Under the pieces are notes generated by a model that made no database searches, was not told the DNA's origin, and saw nothing but the letters and a program-made list of their open reading frames with translations. Position numbers and translations under genes: made by a program. Shown here piece by piece: positions 1-8,206 of a stretch of DNA of 12,891 nucleotides; within the stretch, counting starts at the first letter, position 1; every line of letters starts with the position of its first letter. The stretch spans positions 45,001 to 57,891 of the forward strand of contig VIGQ01001450.1 of the NCBI GenBank assembly GCA_009663005.1. Direction: 5' to 3'. The DNA is from Actinidia chinensis. Taxonomy: Eukaryota; Streptophyta; Magnoliopsida; Ericales; Actinidiaceae.

Positions 1-13
1 ACCTTCCAAACAT
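1..13 (-). mobile_element. Edge of hAT-like insertion, cut by window start
   Basis: Read in reverse complement, these bases give ATGTTTGGAAGGT, next to CCTTAGG (16-22 reversed). The right arm has CCTTAGTG followed by AGTTTGGTAAGG at 12093-12112, the start of the transposon at 12101-12751. The same insertion therefore seems to be present at the outer end of both arms, so the inverted repeat does not end here. The match is only about 12 bases. Confidence 0.4.
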
Positions 14-75
14 CACCTAAGGTGCTGGAATTTTCAGCCAATAAGGTGCTGAAAGTTTAGCAATAAGGTATATCG
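14..75 (+). repeat. AATAAGG-type short-unit repeat, left copy
   Basis: Two units are visible, each built on AAGGTGCTG followed by GAATTTTCAGCCAAT or AAAGTTTAGCAAT. The consensus AAGGTGCTGAAA joined to its own reverse complement forms a palindrome. The same units occur reversed at 12038-12100 and again at 12752-12891. Confidence 0.7.
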
Positions 76-1019
76 AAAACCTCGCTTATCGGACGTTTAG
101 GATTACAGGCCGAAGATCTGAAAAAGAAGAATTTTAAAAAACCTAACTTCCGCTGCGGGGAACCGTTCCCTCACCAGTATCTAAGGTTTCCTCCCAATAT
201 CCATTTCTCAGAACTTTGTGTTTCTCAACTGTCTGTATTAGTTCTCTTTCTCATAATATCTGTCTCATATTTTTGTTATTCACAACATAACCCGAAGACA
301 GTCCATATTTCCCTTGGGTTCTAGAGCCATACTACAGTCTGTTTTTGTATCCAGAGATGGCAGGAGACCTTAAGGGAAGCTGACATTAATATAAGTTTAT
401 GATAACATGCTGAGTGAAGATATGATTGCTATTTCATGACAAAAAAACAAGGAGAGGAAGGAACAAGCAAACCTATGCCACAGTGTGCATCTCAAGCAAA
501 ACTTACCCTAATGTTATCCACGAGGTGGAAAAGAAGAGTCTAAATTTAAAATAATTAGATAAATCATTTCATAGAGGCGCTAGCTTCGGGATTTAAAGTC
601 CCTTTTCAAGAAGTTGTAGGGCTCTTGAGATTGTGCTTTTGGCCAGTAATATTTACATCGCAAAACTAAAAATAGCCATAAAATTTACATCAAACTAAAA
701 AATTATAGTCTTTTTTTGTTCCAATTTCCAAACACTTCAAACAAAATTCAATTACGAAAGAAAAAAACGTTAACTTTGTAAAGGGTTTCCAACTTTTGGT
801 GCAATAAAAGCTAACTTGAAATAGGCCCGAGTCATTAAGTATAGAGGAACCAATTCTTAAACATCTGTTGGAGAAGACATGGCAAAAAAAATCGTTTGAG
901 ATTGAAACTGGACTTGGAGATGCTGATTGTTGTGATCAAGTTTAGACAACCAAGGTTGCATTCATTTTTGAACCAGCTGGGATGCTACCCTAGTATTGAC
1001 AGATAAGGCAGGATGACAT
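76..1019. other. Anonymous AT-rich DNA with one small tandem duplication
   Basis: No gene is recognised. The only internal structure is a tandem duplication at about 648-712, where two units of roughly 30 bp share ATTTACATC, CAAACTAAAAA and a following TAGCC/TAGTC. The segment is collinear with 11111-12037 in the right arm. LINE sequence may extend back into its last part, but I cannot recognise it before about 1020. Confidence 0.5.
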
Positions 1020-1280
1020 TTTGCCATTGATGATTAGGTTTGTGCAAGAGTGCCAGAGGGGTCAGTGGGCTTTGATTTCATTCATGAGGCTAGAGAGTTG
1101 TGGAGTGTGTTTGTGTCGGTGTTCAGGGTTAATTGGGTTATGTCAGAGTCCTCTAGTTCTCAATTGTTAGGTCATGGGTGTCATCAAATAGGGCAAGAAG
1201 GCATGGAAGGCAGCTCTGTTGACTACTTATTTTGGTGCCTACGGAGAGAAGGAAATCGATATACTGTACAACGAAATTAA
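1020..1280 (+). mobile_element. LINE (plant L1-type) ORF2 C-terminal relic, left arm
   Basis: Translation from 1050 gives SVGFDFIHEARELWSVF, then VFRVNWVMSESSS. In another frame near 1195 it gives KAWKAAL, and then FWCLRREGNRY. In plant LINE polyproteins the zinc-binding domain after the reverse transcriptase has the same order of landmarks: a Cys pair, GESVDHLLxHC, ARELW, FGVxWVMP, W(K/R)xAP and W(C/I)(I/L)WRERN. The Cys/His residues are largely lost and at least one frameshift is needed, so it is a dead fragment. It reads toward the window centre. The family assignment rests on memory of the motif pattern, without a search. Confidence 0.62.
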
Positions 1281-1452
1281 GCTTTCTAACTTAAGACAAT
1301 CCATTTTTGATTGAAAGGATTTTGTCAATCCCCCTTTAGTACACTTTATAGGAGTGTTAAACTTTGGGAGGAGGGCTAGCTTTTTCTTTTTGCGTGTTTT
1401 GGAATTATGTACCCTGTGTTTGGTACAAGTGTGACGCATTATTAGCATCCTT
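1281..1452 (+). other. Probable LINE 3' tail region
   Basis: This stretch between the LINE relic and the MITE is collinear with 10689-10854. It has no open frame shared by both arms. Its position directly after the ERN-type motif suggests the last codons and 3' untranslated part of the LINE. The MITE then sits at or just past the LINE 3' end. No poly-A tail is visible. Confidence 0.3.
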
Positions 1453-1455
1453 TTA

Positions 1456-1591
1456 GGGCTGTGTTGGATCAGATGTGGTGAGGGAAAAGGAAATGGAAAG
1501 ATAATAGATGATCCAATAGTCGAAGTTGGATCATCTACCTTTTGCATTTCCATTTCTTTTTGGCTCACCAATCCTTGATCCAACTACAGCC
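1456..1591 (+). mobile_element. Tourist/PIF-Harbinger-like MITE, left arm copy
   Basis: A 136-bp foldback element. The left end GGGCTGTGTTGGATCA and following GGTGAGG and AAGGAAATGGAAA match, in reverse complement, the right end TGATCCAACTACAGCC, with CTCACC and TTTCCATTTC before it. At its middle, AGATGATCCAA (1507-1517) and TTGGATCATCT (1528-1538) form the inner part of the hairpin. The GGSCTGT-TTGGATC ends and a TTA/TAA flank (TTA 1453-1455, TAA 1592-1594) fit Tourist-type MITEs of the PIF/Harbinger superfamily, which duplicate TWA. There is no coding capacity. Confidence 0.8.
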
Positions 1592-1594
1592 TAA

Positions 1595-3150
1595 TCCATT
1601 ATCAGAAAATCGTTTATCTATTTTAGAGTCAGCTTAGAAAACAAAAAAGGAAATGCTGGCCAAACCTATGGTATACCTTCTGGAAATTGGAAAATAAACA
1701 AGGATTCAGAAGTCAAAGGGTAAGGCATGACGCTCACAAAAAACCATGCCCATCCACCTCCTTGACATTAAAAATATTATAGTTATAATAGTTATCTTCA
1801 CTTTTTCAGACTGAGGGCCATTTGAGCGAAGGTTGATGAAACTCTCAAACGTCCCTCTTTACTTGTGGCAGTGACCATTTCCTTCCTAAGACATGGAATA
1901 GAGTGCCTTCAGGATCAAAGTTAAAGTTTATAAAATTGCCAAATGCCAGGTTTTTCATTTTGGCACTTCAAGGATGATCGTACAAGTCCAATTCAAACTG
2001 TAAGACCCTTGATATTGGACTTACATATAAAGAGGAGAACTAAAAACTACATACGTTTTAATGGCAATAGTGCTATATGCACATCATCTTTCCTCAATGT
2101 TTTAGCCTTTATTTTTTTATCACTATATCTAACTAGGGCATAACAATTGATTGCAAAGCACTGTACAACAAAGAAAAAGAAATCACAATAGAAAGTAAAT
2201 TAAAACATACCGTAATCATATGTTATGCGGCTCCCCCACCTTAATCGACCCGAGCAGCAAAAACACCACCTCGTGTCTCCGCCTTCAACAGGCCTTCAGA
2301 AAGAAAGAACACAAAAATGAAATAGCATATGATGTAGATCCATCAAGTCAAATTATCTTCCGACACAAAGATCTTATAAATTTCTCTCCTATACTCTCGC
2401 ATTGCATTAGATAGGCCAATGCTTCCCATAGACTTAAGACCTCTCAAATAGTGTCCATGGAAAACACATTAAATAATCAAGGGCATTAGCACTCTGTTTG
2501 GCAACAAAAAAAAAAAAAACTTTAAATCTTACCAAAACACAAGGTAAAACTGTAAGGTCATATACTTAGATGTCGAAAGACATGTGATTGTCAACCCTGT
2601 GAGGTAACGGATGATCTAATCTAGGGCTTGTATACATACTTGAGGACATAAAAACAGCTTCGAAATAACTTCCTATAGACATGAGGTCTTCTTAGATGAG
2701 TTGTACAATTCCATGTTATAACACCGATATCTAAGGAGCTTCCACGAGTCCGCATGAGCTGTAATCTTATGAAGAATCTTGATAGTCTAAATTAAAAATA
2801 GCGGGAACCCACAGAATAAAAGAAACAATCGTATTCTACAATCGAGAACCAAGGTCTACTAAATCTTTCTAATCATTAATTAAATCTGCCAAACCATCAA
2901 AATACTACATCGGTCCCATTAATGGGGTCCACGCGGGTAGACGGCCGACAAGTTTCGAACTCCAACCTCAAGGTTAACAACAGAACCGTGGCCTACTATA
3001 AATCTGACGTCTATATCCAGAATAAAATTGCATATTAAACAATTGAATTAGAAAGGGTTGGTGATTTGGTTTCATACTAACCATTTTCCATTTTTATCAA
3101 TTAGGATCACAACTTGGTTTAGAAAAAGCTAGAAAATGTCCCTTGAAAGT
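1595..3150. other. Anonymous AT-rich DNA, no gene recognised
   Basis: Collinear with 8997-10542 of the right arm. Short open frames here are not kept between the two arms. The only notable site is a 14-base A run at 2506-2519, where the right arm has just CAAACAC. A GC-richer island around 2920-3000 (CACGCGGGTAGACGGCCGAC) is well kept in the other arm (9180-9215), but I do not recognise it. Confidence 0.5.
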
Positions 3151-3154
3151 TTTC

Positions 3155-3335
3155 ATCGATCGTAAAGTCTTTCCGAAGTTCACACATGTGAATTATTAAC
3201 GCCTCTGTACTTCTGTCCCAAAGCCTTTGTTCACACATAGCATCATCATTATACCTGCACCAGAAGTTTTTTGACTTGCAACTTCAAGAAGAGAATAAAC
3301 TGCAATAAACTTTCCACTCTTTTGGACATGACAAG
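3155..3335 (+). mobile_element. Possible Ty1/copia Pol relic (pre-integrase), left arm
   Basis: This is the mirror of 8805-8996, where the open frame is better. Here the frame is broken by gaps, but CCCAAAGCCTTTGTTCACA and TTTTGGACATGACAAG mark the same sequence. See the right-arm entry for the protein reasoning. It is a fragment without primer-binding site, LTR or other Pol domains nearby. Confidence 0.35.
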
Positions 3336-3907
3336 TAGAGCAAAGTAGCATGCCATAATTATCTGCAACTCTTAATCTATAAATAAATACACATAAAAGT
3401 GTGAACCTTTGGCATTTCGTATCTGTTTCAAGAGAAAGTAATCACTAATCAAACCCTAATGATTTGCACAACAGTTCACATCCAAACATAAATATACCAT
3501 GTTAACCAAGTATGAGGCACCCCCTACCAGTTGGGATGCCTATGTTAAATTATTAGCATTGCAAGCTGCAGCTCCCCCCTTCTACTATTCTTTGTTACAA
3601 GGAATAAAACACGACAAAGCCCAAGATCCTATGTACAAAAGCGAAGCCTGAGTGAACTAAATAAGTCATAAACTCGAGTTTTCCTAGCTAATGCAAATAC
3701 CGGTGTGCAACCTAAACAATAACTCACATCATATGGAATTTTGAAAAAAAAGAAAAGAAAAAACGCTTCATCTCTTGTCATTAGAGGGAAAAAAAAAATG
3801 GTGAAAAAAATGTAGAAATGAATAGAACATGAATCCTTACCACCTGCTGCACAATAAAATACAAAGAAAAAGGGGAAAAAAATAGAGGAAAGCAAGGTAG
3901 ATGAATG
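3336..3907. other. Anonymous DNA with A-rich tracts, no gene recognised
   Basis: Collinear with 8254-8800. It holds a well-kept block around GAGGCACCCCCTACCAG (3514-3530) and purine-rich tracts at 3745-3770 and 3785-3890. The hydrophobic open frame on the minus strand at 3629-3919 is a by-product of the A/T tracts and is not kept in the other arm. Confidence 0.5.
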
Positions 3908-4033
3908 CCGGAACGGCATCTATAGTAAACCAAATAATAATAGTATAAGAAGGTCGAATGGAGGGGGACGTTTTGCTTCCGCCAGAATCAAAGAAGAATG
4001 GGAGGGGGAAATTTTGGCTTTCCGCCAGATTCC
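3908..4033 (+). repeat. CCGGACGGC/CTTCCGCCAG module, outer left copy
   Basis: The module starts CCGGAACGGCATCTATAGTA, passes AGAAGGTCGAATGG and then has two tandem subunits of about 42 bp. Each subunit has GAATGGGAGGGGG-like sequence followed by TTTTGGCTTCCGCCAGA-like sequence (3948-3989 and 3990-4033). A direct copy of its first half lies at 5720-5781, and of its last box at 5861-5879. Mirror copies lie at 8123-8253 and 6419-6479. I do not recognise the family. Confidence 0.75.
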
Positions 4034-5167
4034 AGTTGGAAGAAAAGAAAACATCGTCTTCTATTATTCATATCTGCTTTCCATCCTAACAAAAAAAACT
4101 TAAATAGATAAAAACTAAATCTTATTTGGATAACTACTAAAATTTTAAAATAAACTCCTAACATACTAAAACTTCCTAATTAAATAAATCTAATAACTTA
4201 AAATAAAAACAACTATTTAAAACATTAGACATACAAAATTTAATAATAATAAATCCAATTTTATCACACACATCCATTCTCCTCCATGAGAAGACTCGAT
4301 ACCTCGATCTCAAAATTGTGAATACTGAATCGTCCATGCCACGAATACCACAGTACTTGTAGTAAATCACACCTCGCTTGCTTCGAGAAATGTAACTTTT
4401 CCCAAACCAACGAATTCCAATATTGCCTATCTTCCAATTGTTTTGACAACATCTACTAAGCAGGTCACAAAGCAAAAAAATGTTAACACCAAAATCAAAT
4501 TAATTCTGTCTACTTTTGGTACCCTTACAGCCATTTTTGAGCTTTCCCAATTCTTTCAAGCAACTTCTTCGTCTCCATAACATTGAAAAACAAAGCACCC
4601 TTTGAAGACGCATATCAGAAAATATGCCTTTGACGACCTCCAATGTATCTGATATGAGTGTAGCTTTTGGTTTGCTCTTTGAACCGTTGATCCTTTTCAT
4701 TTTTTTTACTACCCCCGCATCTTGGTATTATATTTCTAACCCCATAATAGTTTTATTGTCAGGCTTTTCGTTCCTTCAAATCATTACCCAAAGTATGGTG
4801 TGGGGGGGGGGGGGGGGAGGTATGAATTTTAGTCACCGGTTTTTATTGAAGTCCGTCCAATAACATTGCATAATGAACTCACTGTATTTAACAGATTTTG
4901 ACACATGATTCAGACGATCAGTTTTATCTTATTGAAGCTCTTGAAGTTTCGCTAGCAACGGTTTAATTTTTCTTGAAAGGCCATATATAGTCATCCACAC
5001 TAATGGCTGGGTAGAGGATCTTCGGATCATTATATAACTCATTTGAAAATACTCCAAGTTTGCTCAACCATCCCACGAATCCAACCGATAAAGGTTTTTT
5101 GGGACCGCGTAATCATAAAGGTAGACTTTTCATCGTGATTTTTTTTTGCACGAATTCAAAATATGAA
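4034..5167. other. Anonymous segment with unassigned short ORFs and a G16 run
   Basis: Collinear with 7035-8122. On the minus strand, open frames at 4176-4475 and 4500-4700 look protein-like (for example ISDTLEVVKGIFSDMRLQRV). Their mirror frames in the right arm share only scraps such as SDTL and CFSM before shifting frame, so coding is not supported, and I do not recognise a family. The plus-strand hydrophobic frame at 4624-4863 is the shadow of this. A run of 16 G at 4802-4817 is absent from the right arm. Confidence 0.4.
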
Positions 5168-5560
5168 GGACCCAATTGTAATATACCAAATTAATAATTT
5201 CAGAAAAATCTTCCACTGATCTTAAAATTCCAAAAATAATTCTACTGATATGAATTTCTGAAATGTTTACCCACTGATCTGAATTTCCAAAACATTTCAA
5301 CCACTCTGCACTGATATTTTCTAAAACTTTGAACCACTGACTGAAATTTCTGTAAATGTTTCCACTGATTTGAAATACTAAAACTTACTGACTGAATTGT
5401 ACTTTCAAACACTCAATGACCCAACTGCAATTAGTGACTTCAGGGACAAAATGTATTACAGAAAACTCAAGGTACCAAACTGTAATTTTTTTTCAAAAAT
5501 TCAGGGACGAAACCGTACTTTCACCTATAAAACTTCGGGATTAAAGTGTAATTACCCAAA
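5168..5560 (+). repeat. ~29-bp minisatellite, left arm
   Basis: There are two related blocks. In the first, CCACTGAT-type starts lie near 5213, 5242, 5271, 5301, 5334, 5362 and 5386, so the unit is about 24-33 bp and reads roughly CCACTGATCTGAATTTCC plus AAAACATTT. In the second, GGGAC(C)AAA-TGTAATT units start near 5418, 5443, 5471, 5504 and 5537. A single unit of the second type also starts the array at 5168. GGGACCAAA-type units of this length are common in plant intergenic and transposon-terminal DNA. The array is mirrored at 6650-7034. Confidence 0.8.
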
Positions 5561-5719
5561 CTTATGAGAAGTCGACTATTTTCCATTAGATCTCCTCACT
5601 CAAGCACTATTCCCCAGTCACACCCTTTCCTTTGCCTCTTTTCGAACGAAAACAAGTCTAACGCGTCCTCGGATGATAGTAATAATGAATCGATGTGAGG
5701 CTCGGATACAAATTTGATA
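5561..5719. other. Inner anonymous segment of left arm
   Basis: A short stretch between the minisatellite and the inner module copy, collinear with 6480-6649. It contains CATTAGATCTC and GGATGATAGTAATAATGAATCGA, both recognisable in reverse complement in the right arm. No gene or site is recognised. Confidence 0.5.
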
Positions 5720-5781
5720 CCGGACGGCAATCTATCGTACCTCAAAATAAATAATATTAACAAGAAGGTAGAATGGGAGGG
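5720..5781 (+). repeat. CCGGACGGC module, inner left copy
   Basis: CCGGACGGCAATCTATCGTA and AGAAGGTAGAATGGGAGGG repeat the first half of 3908-4033 in the same orientation. Pairing with the right arm stops at the end of GGGAGGG. The module itself seems to go on in degenerate form into the spacer, where AAATTTAGGCTTCCGCCAG (5861-5879) matches 4009-4028. So the point where symmetry is lost lies inside a module copy. Confidence 0.75.
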
Positions 5782-6418
5782 AAAAGTTTAGTTTCCCTCT
5801 CAATTAACTCTAACTCTCGCCGTGTCAGGTCGGCCGGCAAATACTCCTGTTGTCGCCAGAAAATTTAGGCTTCCGCCAGTGTGCCCCGCGCGCTGCTCAA
5901 TTGCTGTCTGCCTAACTCGTTACGTGGCAGCCCGACGCCTCATCAGGAAAAACATCATCTGTTTCCGTTACAGTTCTATATCTCTCTCAACACACAAAGC
6001 CGGATGGGGGGGGCTTGGAGCGAGGTACAGAAAGGAAAAAGGGAATAGCGGGGGGATGGGTAGAAGGAGATCAGGGGGGGAGAAAAATAGCGAGGGGAGA
6101 TTGACGTGGTGAGATAGTGCGAAGACGGATTGGGCGAGAAGGAAGGGGCGGGGGGGGGCAGTGGTTCGAGGTGGGGCCGGATTCAGGGGAAGAGGGCTGG
6201 GGGGAAAGACTGAAGGTTAAAGGGGAGGGAGGTGATACTCAGAGGAGAGCTGTAGTCGCAAAGTGGGGTGGGAACGATTGGGTTAAAGTTTTCTCTTCTC
6301 GTCCCCTCTCTCTATCTCCTATCAATCATTCTTTTTTTTCTTTGTCTTCCACCTTTTCCTCTGGCTTACTCTCCATTCTTCTCCCTTCTTCTTTCCTTCT
6401 TTCTTCCCCTCCCCTTTT
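5782..6418. other. Unpaired central spacer of the inverted repeat
   Basis: The halves of this 637-bp region do not pair with each other, unlike all sequence around it. It is visibly richer in G+C than the arms and has CpG-containing stretches such as GTGCCCCGCGCGCTGC (5880-5895). A TACGTGGCA element at 5921-5929 resembles a plant G-box/ABRE core, but a single match is weak evidence for a promoter. From about 6003 the top strand is purine-rich, and from about 6290 pyrimidine-rich. Open frames here (5822-6112, 6117-6467) are of low complexity and not convincing as genes. A captured gene 5' end, a promoter/leader, or low-quality sequence are all possible. Confidence 0.7.
6003..6265 (+). repeat. 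G/purine-rich tract in spacer
   Basis: Many G runs occur, including eight G in GGATGGGGGGGGCTTGG (6003-6019), GCGGGGGGATGGG, TCAGGGGGGGAG-like sequence near 6071-6082, and nine G near 6149-6158. Several runs of three or more G lie within short distance, so G-quadruplex formation is possible. Some of the longest runs could be read errors. Confidence 0.6.
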
Positions 6419-6434
6419 CCCTCCCATTCTACCT
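6290..6434 (+). repeat. Pyrimidine-rich tract in spacer
   Basis: The top strand is almost all C and T for about 145 bp, broken by short spots such as ATCAATCATT. It runs across the spacer/right-arm border at 6418-6419. CT-rich leaders are common just downstream of plant transcription starts, and long pyrimidine tracts can also form triplex DNA; neither is shown here. The hydrophobic open frame at 6268-6513 comes from this composition. Confidence 0.65.
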
Positions 6435-6479
6435 CTTTTTACTCTTCTTTATTTTGATTTACTATAGATTGCCGTCCTT
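6419..6479 (-). repeat. CCGGACGGC module, inner right copy
   Basis: Reverse complement of 5720-5781, with CCCTCCCATTCTACCT at its inner edge and ATAGATTGCCGTCC at its outer edge. Inward of 6419 it changes abruptly into a CT-rich tract instead of the GTTTCCC/CTTCCGCCAG continuation seen in the left copy. Confidence 0.75.
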
Positions 6480-6649
6480 TATCACTTTTTTATCAGCGCC
6501 TCACCTCGATTAGATTATTACTATCATACGATTCATCCGAGTGACGTTAGACTGTTTCGTTCGCAAAGAGCCACATGACAGCTGCTGTGAATAGTGCTTT
6601 GAGTTTTTTATGAGATCTAATGGTGACAACTAGTTCTACTCTTCATAAG

Positions 6650-7034
6650 TTTGGTAAATTCACTTCTAATCCCTGAAGTTTTATGAAGTACGGTTTAGTC
6701 CCTGAATTGTGCAAGTTACATTTTGGTCCTTTGAGTTTTTCTGTAATTACATTTGTGGTCCCCTGAGTTTCACTAATTGCATTTTTGGTCCTTGAGTGTT
6801 TGAAATTACATTCAGTCAGTAAAGTTTTAGTATTTTCAAATCAGTGGAAAAAATTTACATAAATTTCAGATCATGGTTCAAATTTTAGAAATTCAGTTCG
6901 TGGTTTAAGTTTTGGACATTTCAGATCAGTGGGTCACCTTTCAGAAATGTCATATCAGTAGAATTATTTTTGTTGGAAATTTAGATCAGTGGAGATTTTT
7001 TCTGATTATAATTTGGTATATTACCATTGGGTCC
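6650..7034 (-). repeat. ~29-bp minisatellite, right arm
   Basis: Mirror of 5168-5560. GTCC(C)TGA(A/G)-type starts lie near 6669, 6698, 6725, 6758 and 6788. ATCAGTGG-type units lie near 6812, 6841, 6868, 6894, 6923, 6953 and 6984, so the spacing is again 26-33 bp. Unit number and order match the left arm, so the array was already formed before the arms were made (or read) twice. Confidence 0.8.
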
Positions 7035-7809
7035 TTCAATAATTTTGAATTTCGATGCAATATCACGATGAAAGTCCTACCTCTTATATTACTCGGTCCC
7101 AAACCTTTAGCGGTTTTGGATTCGTTGATGGTTGAGCAAACTTGGAGTATTTCAAATGATTTATATAATGTTCTTGAAGTCCCTACCCAGCATAGTTGTT
7201 GATGACTCTATATGGCCTTTACAAAAAAATGAAAAGTTGCTTTAGCGAACTTCGAATCTTCAATACGATAAAACTGATCGCTGAATCCATTGTCAATCTG
7301 TTAAATACAGTGAGTTCATTATCAATTGTTCTTGGTATCGCCTTCAATAAAACGGTGACTAAAAATTCATCCTACTTTGGTAATGATTTGAAGGACGAAA
7401 GCCTGACCAATAAAACTATTATGGGGTAGAAAATATAATCAAAGATTGACGAGTATTAAATGGAAAGGATCAACGGTTCAAGAGAAACAAAGCTACCATC
7501 ATTATTCAGATACATTGCGTCGTCACAAGCAAATATTCTTCTTATATGCGTCTTCAAAGGGCTGCTATTTGTTTTCAATGTTCTTGGAGACGAAGAATTG
7601 CTTTGAAAGATGGGAAAGCTCAATGGCTGTAAGGGTACCAAGTAGCAAGAATTAATTTGATTGGTTTAACATTTTCTTTCGTTTTGCCTTGCTTATTAGA
7701 TGTTGTCAACAATTGGAAGATAGGCAATATTGGAATTCGTGTTTGGAAAGTGAATTACATTCTCGAAGCAATCGAGGTTGATTTACTCCAGTACTTGATT
7801 CGTTGCATG

Positions 7810-7852
<43 letters not shown>

Positions 7853-8122
7853 TCATGTGGAGAGAATGATGCGGGATAATTGTATTTATTTATTTATTAA
7901 TTTTTTTGTCATTTCTTAATTTTTTTAATATTGTTTTTTATTTTAAGTGTAAATTAGAATTTTATTTAATTAGTAGTTTTAGTTGTTAAGGCGTCTTATT
8001 TTAAATTTTAGTCTGTTATCAAATAAGATTAGTTTTTATTCTATTTACAGTTTTTTTTTGTTAGGATGGAAAGCAGATTATGAATAATAGAAAGACGATT
8101 GTTTTTCTTTTCTTCCAACCTT
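7035..8122. other. Anonymous segment, mirror of 4034-5167
   Basis: Several plus-strand open frames (6912-7202, 7196-7429, 7446-7655) follow one another. They are not kept in the left arm beyond short scraps. The stretch around 7680-7860 in translation gives NNWKIGNIGIRVWKV and IRCMDEFSIS, which look like a protein but match no family I can name. Beyond 7870 the DNA is T-rich and featureless. Confidence 0.4.
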
Positions 8123-8165
8123 TGAATCTGGCGGACGGCAAAATTTCCCCGCCTCCCATTCTTCT

Positions 8166-8206
<41 letters not shown>

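Larger units (their letters stand above)
1..5781 (+). repeat. Left arm of a giant imperfect inverted repeat
   Basis: This 5.8-kb segment is the reverse complement, with gaps and mismatches, of 6419-12114. Anchors seen by eye include GCTTATCG at 84-91 with 12024-12031, AGGCACCCCCT at 3516-3526 with 8611-8621, TATTGCCTA at 4421-4429 with 7721-7729, and GGACGGCAATCTAT at 5722-5735 with 6464-6477. Order is kept throughout and I found no gap larger than about 20 bp. The arm holds a LINE relic, a MITE, a possible copia relic, a minisatellite and two copies of a short module. Identity looks like roughly 80-85% by eye (not computed), and most differences are one-base gaps. The arm probably continues left of the window, because bases 1-13 already match the end of the transposon at 12101-12751. 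Confidence 0.97.

Noticed and set aside
1239..1583. Minus-strand 114-codon open frame
   Set aside because: It runs through the MITE and LINE tail and is not kept in the right arm.
2925..2990. CAAGTTTCGAACTCC as a tRNA T-arm
   Set aside because: No matching acceptor stem, D-arm or anticodon arm is found at tRNA spacing on either strand.
4350..4450. GIR-x-(L/F)GK motif read on the minus strand as a P-loop of a resistance-type NB-ARC protein
   Set aside because: No Kinase-2, GLPL or other NB-ARC motif follows; the right-arm version (GIRVWKV) lacks the GK.
5168..5560. Regular ~29-bp repeats as a CRISPR array
   Set aside because: The units are contiguous and degenerate with no unique spacers, and all other evidence is for plant DNA.
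3908..5781. Direct repeats at 3908 and 5720 as LTRs of a small retrotransposon
   Set aside because: Only about 65-120 bp are shared, with no TG...CA ends, no primer-binding site, and the second copy is only partly kept.
5822..6467. Two consecutive open frames in the spacer as a possible gene
   Set aside because: Gly/Arg-rich composition comes from G runs, with no recognisable domain and probable G-run length errors.
6268..6513. Hydrophobic open frame that looks like a membrane protein
   Set aside because: It comes from the CT-rich tract (Leu, Phe, Ser, Pro codons) and crosses the spacer/arm border, with no counterpart in the left arm.
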